A stretch of DNA of 64,000 nucleotides from contig JANQKF010000024.1 of assembly GCA_028281285.1 (NCBI GenBank), positions 1-64,000 of the forward strand, written 5' to 3'. A model generated the notes under the pieces. It was not told where the DNA came from. It ran no database searches and saw nothing but the letters and a program-made list of their open reading frames with translations. Position 1 is the stretch's first letter, and every line of letters starts with the position of its first letter. Below, piece after piece: positions 62,888 to 64,000 of the stretch. Origin of the DNA: Cyclobacteriaceae bacterium. Its GTDB lineage: Bacteria; Bacteroidota; Bacteroidia; Cytophagales; Cyclobacteriaceae. The translations under genes and the position numbers were made by a program.

Positions 62888-64000
62888 TTAAATTAAGAAT
62901 CCGAGGCATAAGATAACGATCCCTACGACCGCTAATCTTAACATTAATGGTGAAACGAATTTCAACCAAGTATTATAATTCACATTCACCATACTCAGGG
63001 AGGGTAAAATAATCCCGGACGGAGCTACGAACATCATCAACCCGAATCCAAAAATGTACGCATTTACAATTTCCTCAGTTGGTACTCCAACAATATTGGC
63101 CAATGCACTCATAATTGGCATGCTAACCAATGCAAGTCCTGATGAGGAAGATATAAAGAAGGCAAGAACAAAGAATACCAGCATCAGGAGTGGTAAGAAT
63201 ACTAAACCTGAAGTATTGCTCACTGCATCTGCTGCATAATTAAGAATTGTGCCACTTATCTTCCCGTCATTCATCACGATAGTAATCCCCCTCGCAACTC
63301 CAATGATCAAGGCTACTCCTAAAAGGTCTTTGGCGCCATCAATAAAAGCCTTAACAAAGGCGCTTTCTCCGGATCGTTGGATCAATCCTAACAAAAATGC
63401 CGCTAACAAGAATAACGCTGTCATTTCTTCGAACCACCAACCCAATGATGACACTCCATAAATCATAAGTACAAACGTGGCACCAAAAAGAATTAACAAG
63501 ACTCTTGTCTTCAGGTCAAGCGAGACACTTGTTCCTTTCGGCTTTATTCCTGCAAAAGGACTCTTGATATCTAATCCATGAAGTAAAGACTTTGATGGGT
63601 CCTTCTTCACTTTTTCGGCATAACGGATTATATAATGAATCGTAATGATCAAGCCAATCACCAACATCGCTAGTCGACTATAAATACCCACTGTCCAACT
63701 GATACCTGCAGCATCAGAAGCAATAATGGTCTCAAAAGGATTAGTAATAGCACCCATTAGTCCAACAGATGACCCCCCGTAGATACAAGCCACCGGCACC
63801 ACCAGGTCATAACCTGCAGCCAGGAATACGGGCACGAGAATTGGATAAAGGGCGACTGTTTCCTCCTGCATACCAAATGTAGTACCACCGATGGCAATCA
63901 AGGTAGTTACCAATATGATCAACCATTTTTCCCTTCCTCGTAATTTGACAGATAAATAGCTGATCCCTTTATCAAAAGCACCTGAAAGCGCAAAGACTCC
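62888..64000 (-). CDS. YfcC family carrier (C4-dicarboxylate/basic amino acid type), 5' end outside window
   Basis: A membrane carrier with the frame open to the window edge. At least nine hydrophobic segments are visible. GTTFGMQEETVALYPILVPV, GSSVGLMGAITNPFETIIAS, SSSSGLALVSMPIMSALANI and FGFGLMMFVAPSGIILPSLSMV are typical of the YfcC family. The substrate is uncertain; relatives are annotated as C4-dicarboxylate or arginine/ornithine carriers. The last 371 residues are present. Confidence 0.88.
   Translation of the reverse strand, partial: GVFALSGAFDKGISYLSVKLRGREKWLIILVTTLIAIGGTTFGMQEETVALYPILVPVFLAAGYDLVVPVACIYGGSSVGLMGAITNPFETIIASDAAGISWTVGIYSRLAMLVIGLIITIHYIIRYAEKVKKDPSKSLLHGLDIKSPFAGIKPKGTSVSLDLKTRVLLILFGATFVLMIYGVSSLGWWFEEMTALFLLAAFLLGLIQRSGESAFVKAFIDGAKDLLGVALIIGVARGITIVMNDGKISGTILNYAADAVSNTSGLVFLPLLMLVFFVLAFFISSSSGLALVSMPIMSALANIVGVPTEEIVNAYIFGFGLMMFVAPSGIILPSLSMVNVNYNTWLKFVSPLMLRLAVVGIVILCLGFLI

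Overview
The window is a gene-dense stretch of chromosome from a member of the Bacteroidota, most likely a free-living, probably marine, Cytophagales-type bacterium. The evidence is the set of family variants: carboxypeptidase-regulatory-like domains, LVIVD and DUF1080 lipoproteins, LytTR and 7TM-AraC regulators, methionine synthase split into two genes, a tryptophan dioxygenase/glutaryl-CoA dehydrogenase pair, few recognisable Shine-Dalgarno sites, and several TAnnTTTG -7 promoter elements. No rRNA, tRNA, CRISPR array, prophage or classical insertion sequence was seen. No gap between genes exceeds 300 bases. Both window ends cut a gene (topA on the left, a YfcC-type carrier on the right).

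Layout. 1-5.9 kb: topA end, a DUF3179 fusion protein, an HD-domain protein and a sirtuin, the last disrupted and rebuilt by a small GIY-YIG nuclease element. 6-10.9 kb: MATE exporter, glycosyltransferase, M14 carboxypeptidase, PGRP-like amidase. 10.9-15.3 kb: sulfatase, beta-helix protein, exported DinB protein. 15.4-20.3 kb: menC, ribE, pcm, thioesterase, a possible HolD-like protein, TlpA-like lipoprotein. 20.5-29 kb: alaS, M23 peptidase, CapA, MerR, dprA, serine hydrolase, HMG-CoA lyase. 29.1-31 kb: fasciclin, anti-sigma and ECF sigma genes. 31.1-33.7 kb: malonyl-CoA synthetase with the MadLM malonate transporter. 33.8-40.3 kb: PadR with an FtsX-type permease, class V aminotransferase, AraC regulator, NHL lipoprotein. 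40.3-45.1 kb: SAM-riboswitch-controlled metH(N)-metH(C)-metF operon. 45.2-50 kb: LVIVD pair, ppx-like, gyrB, CoA-binding protein. 50.1-58.5 kb: thioredoxin-like protein, FAD oxidoreductase, kynA, gcdH, PDZ protease, winged-helix membrane regulator, second MATE. 58.6-64 kb: DUF1080 lipoprotein, LytTR regulator, alpha/beta hydrolase, truA-like gene, unknown membrane protein, carrier.

The most unusual object is at 4711-5308. A GIY-YIG endonuclease gene flanked by short palindromes sits exactly at the start codon of the sirtuin gene. The first 68 bp of the sirtuin are present on both sides (66/68 identical; both differences silent). The upstream copy forms a chain of stop/start overlaps running from the HD gene into the nuclease gene, and the downstream copy leaves the sirtuin intact. 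At least four REP-like palindromes bounded by GTCAT/ATGAC, plus a second palindrome family built on CAAGTTGCAAG, lie between genes elsewhere. Several operator candidates can be read directly: two related palindromes before padR, a 10-bp palindrome between kynA and gcdH, a tandem 11-bp repeat before the winged-helix regulator, and a sequence upstream of metH that mirrors the 5' strand of the SAM riboswitch.

All calls come from reading the sequence and remembered family motifs. No database search or folding program was run.
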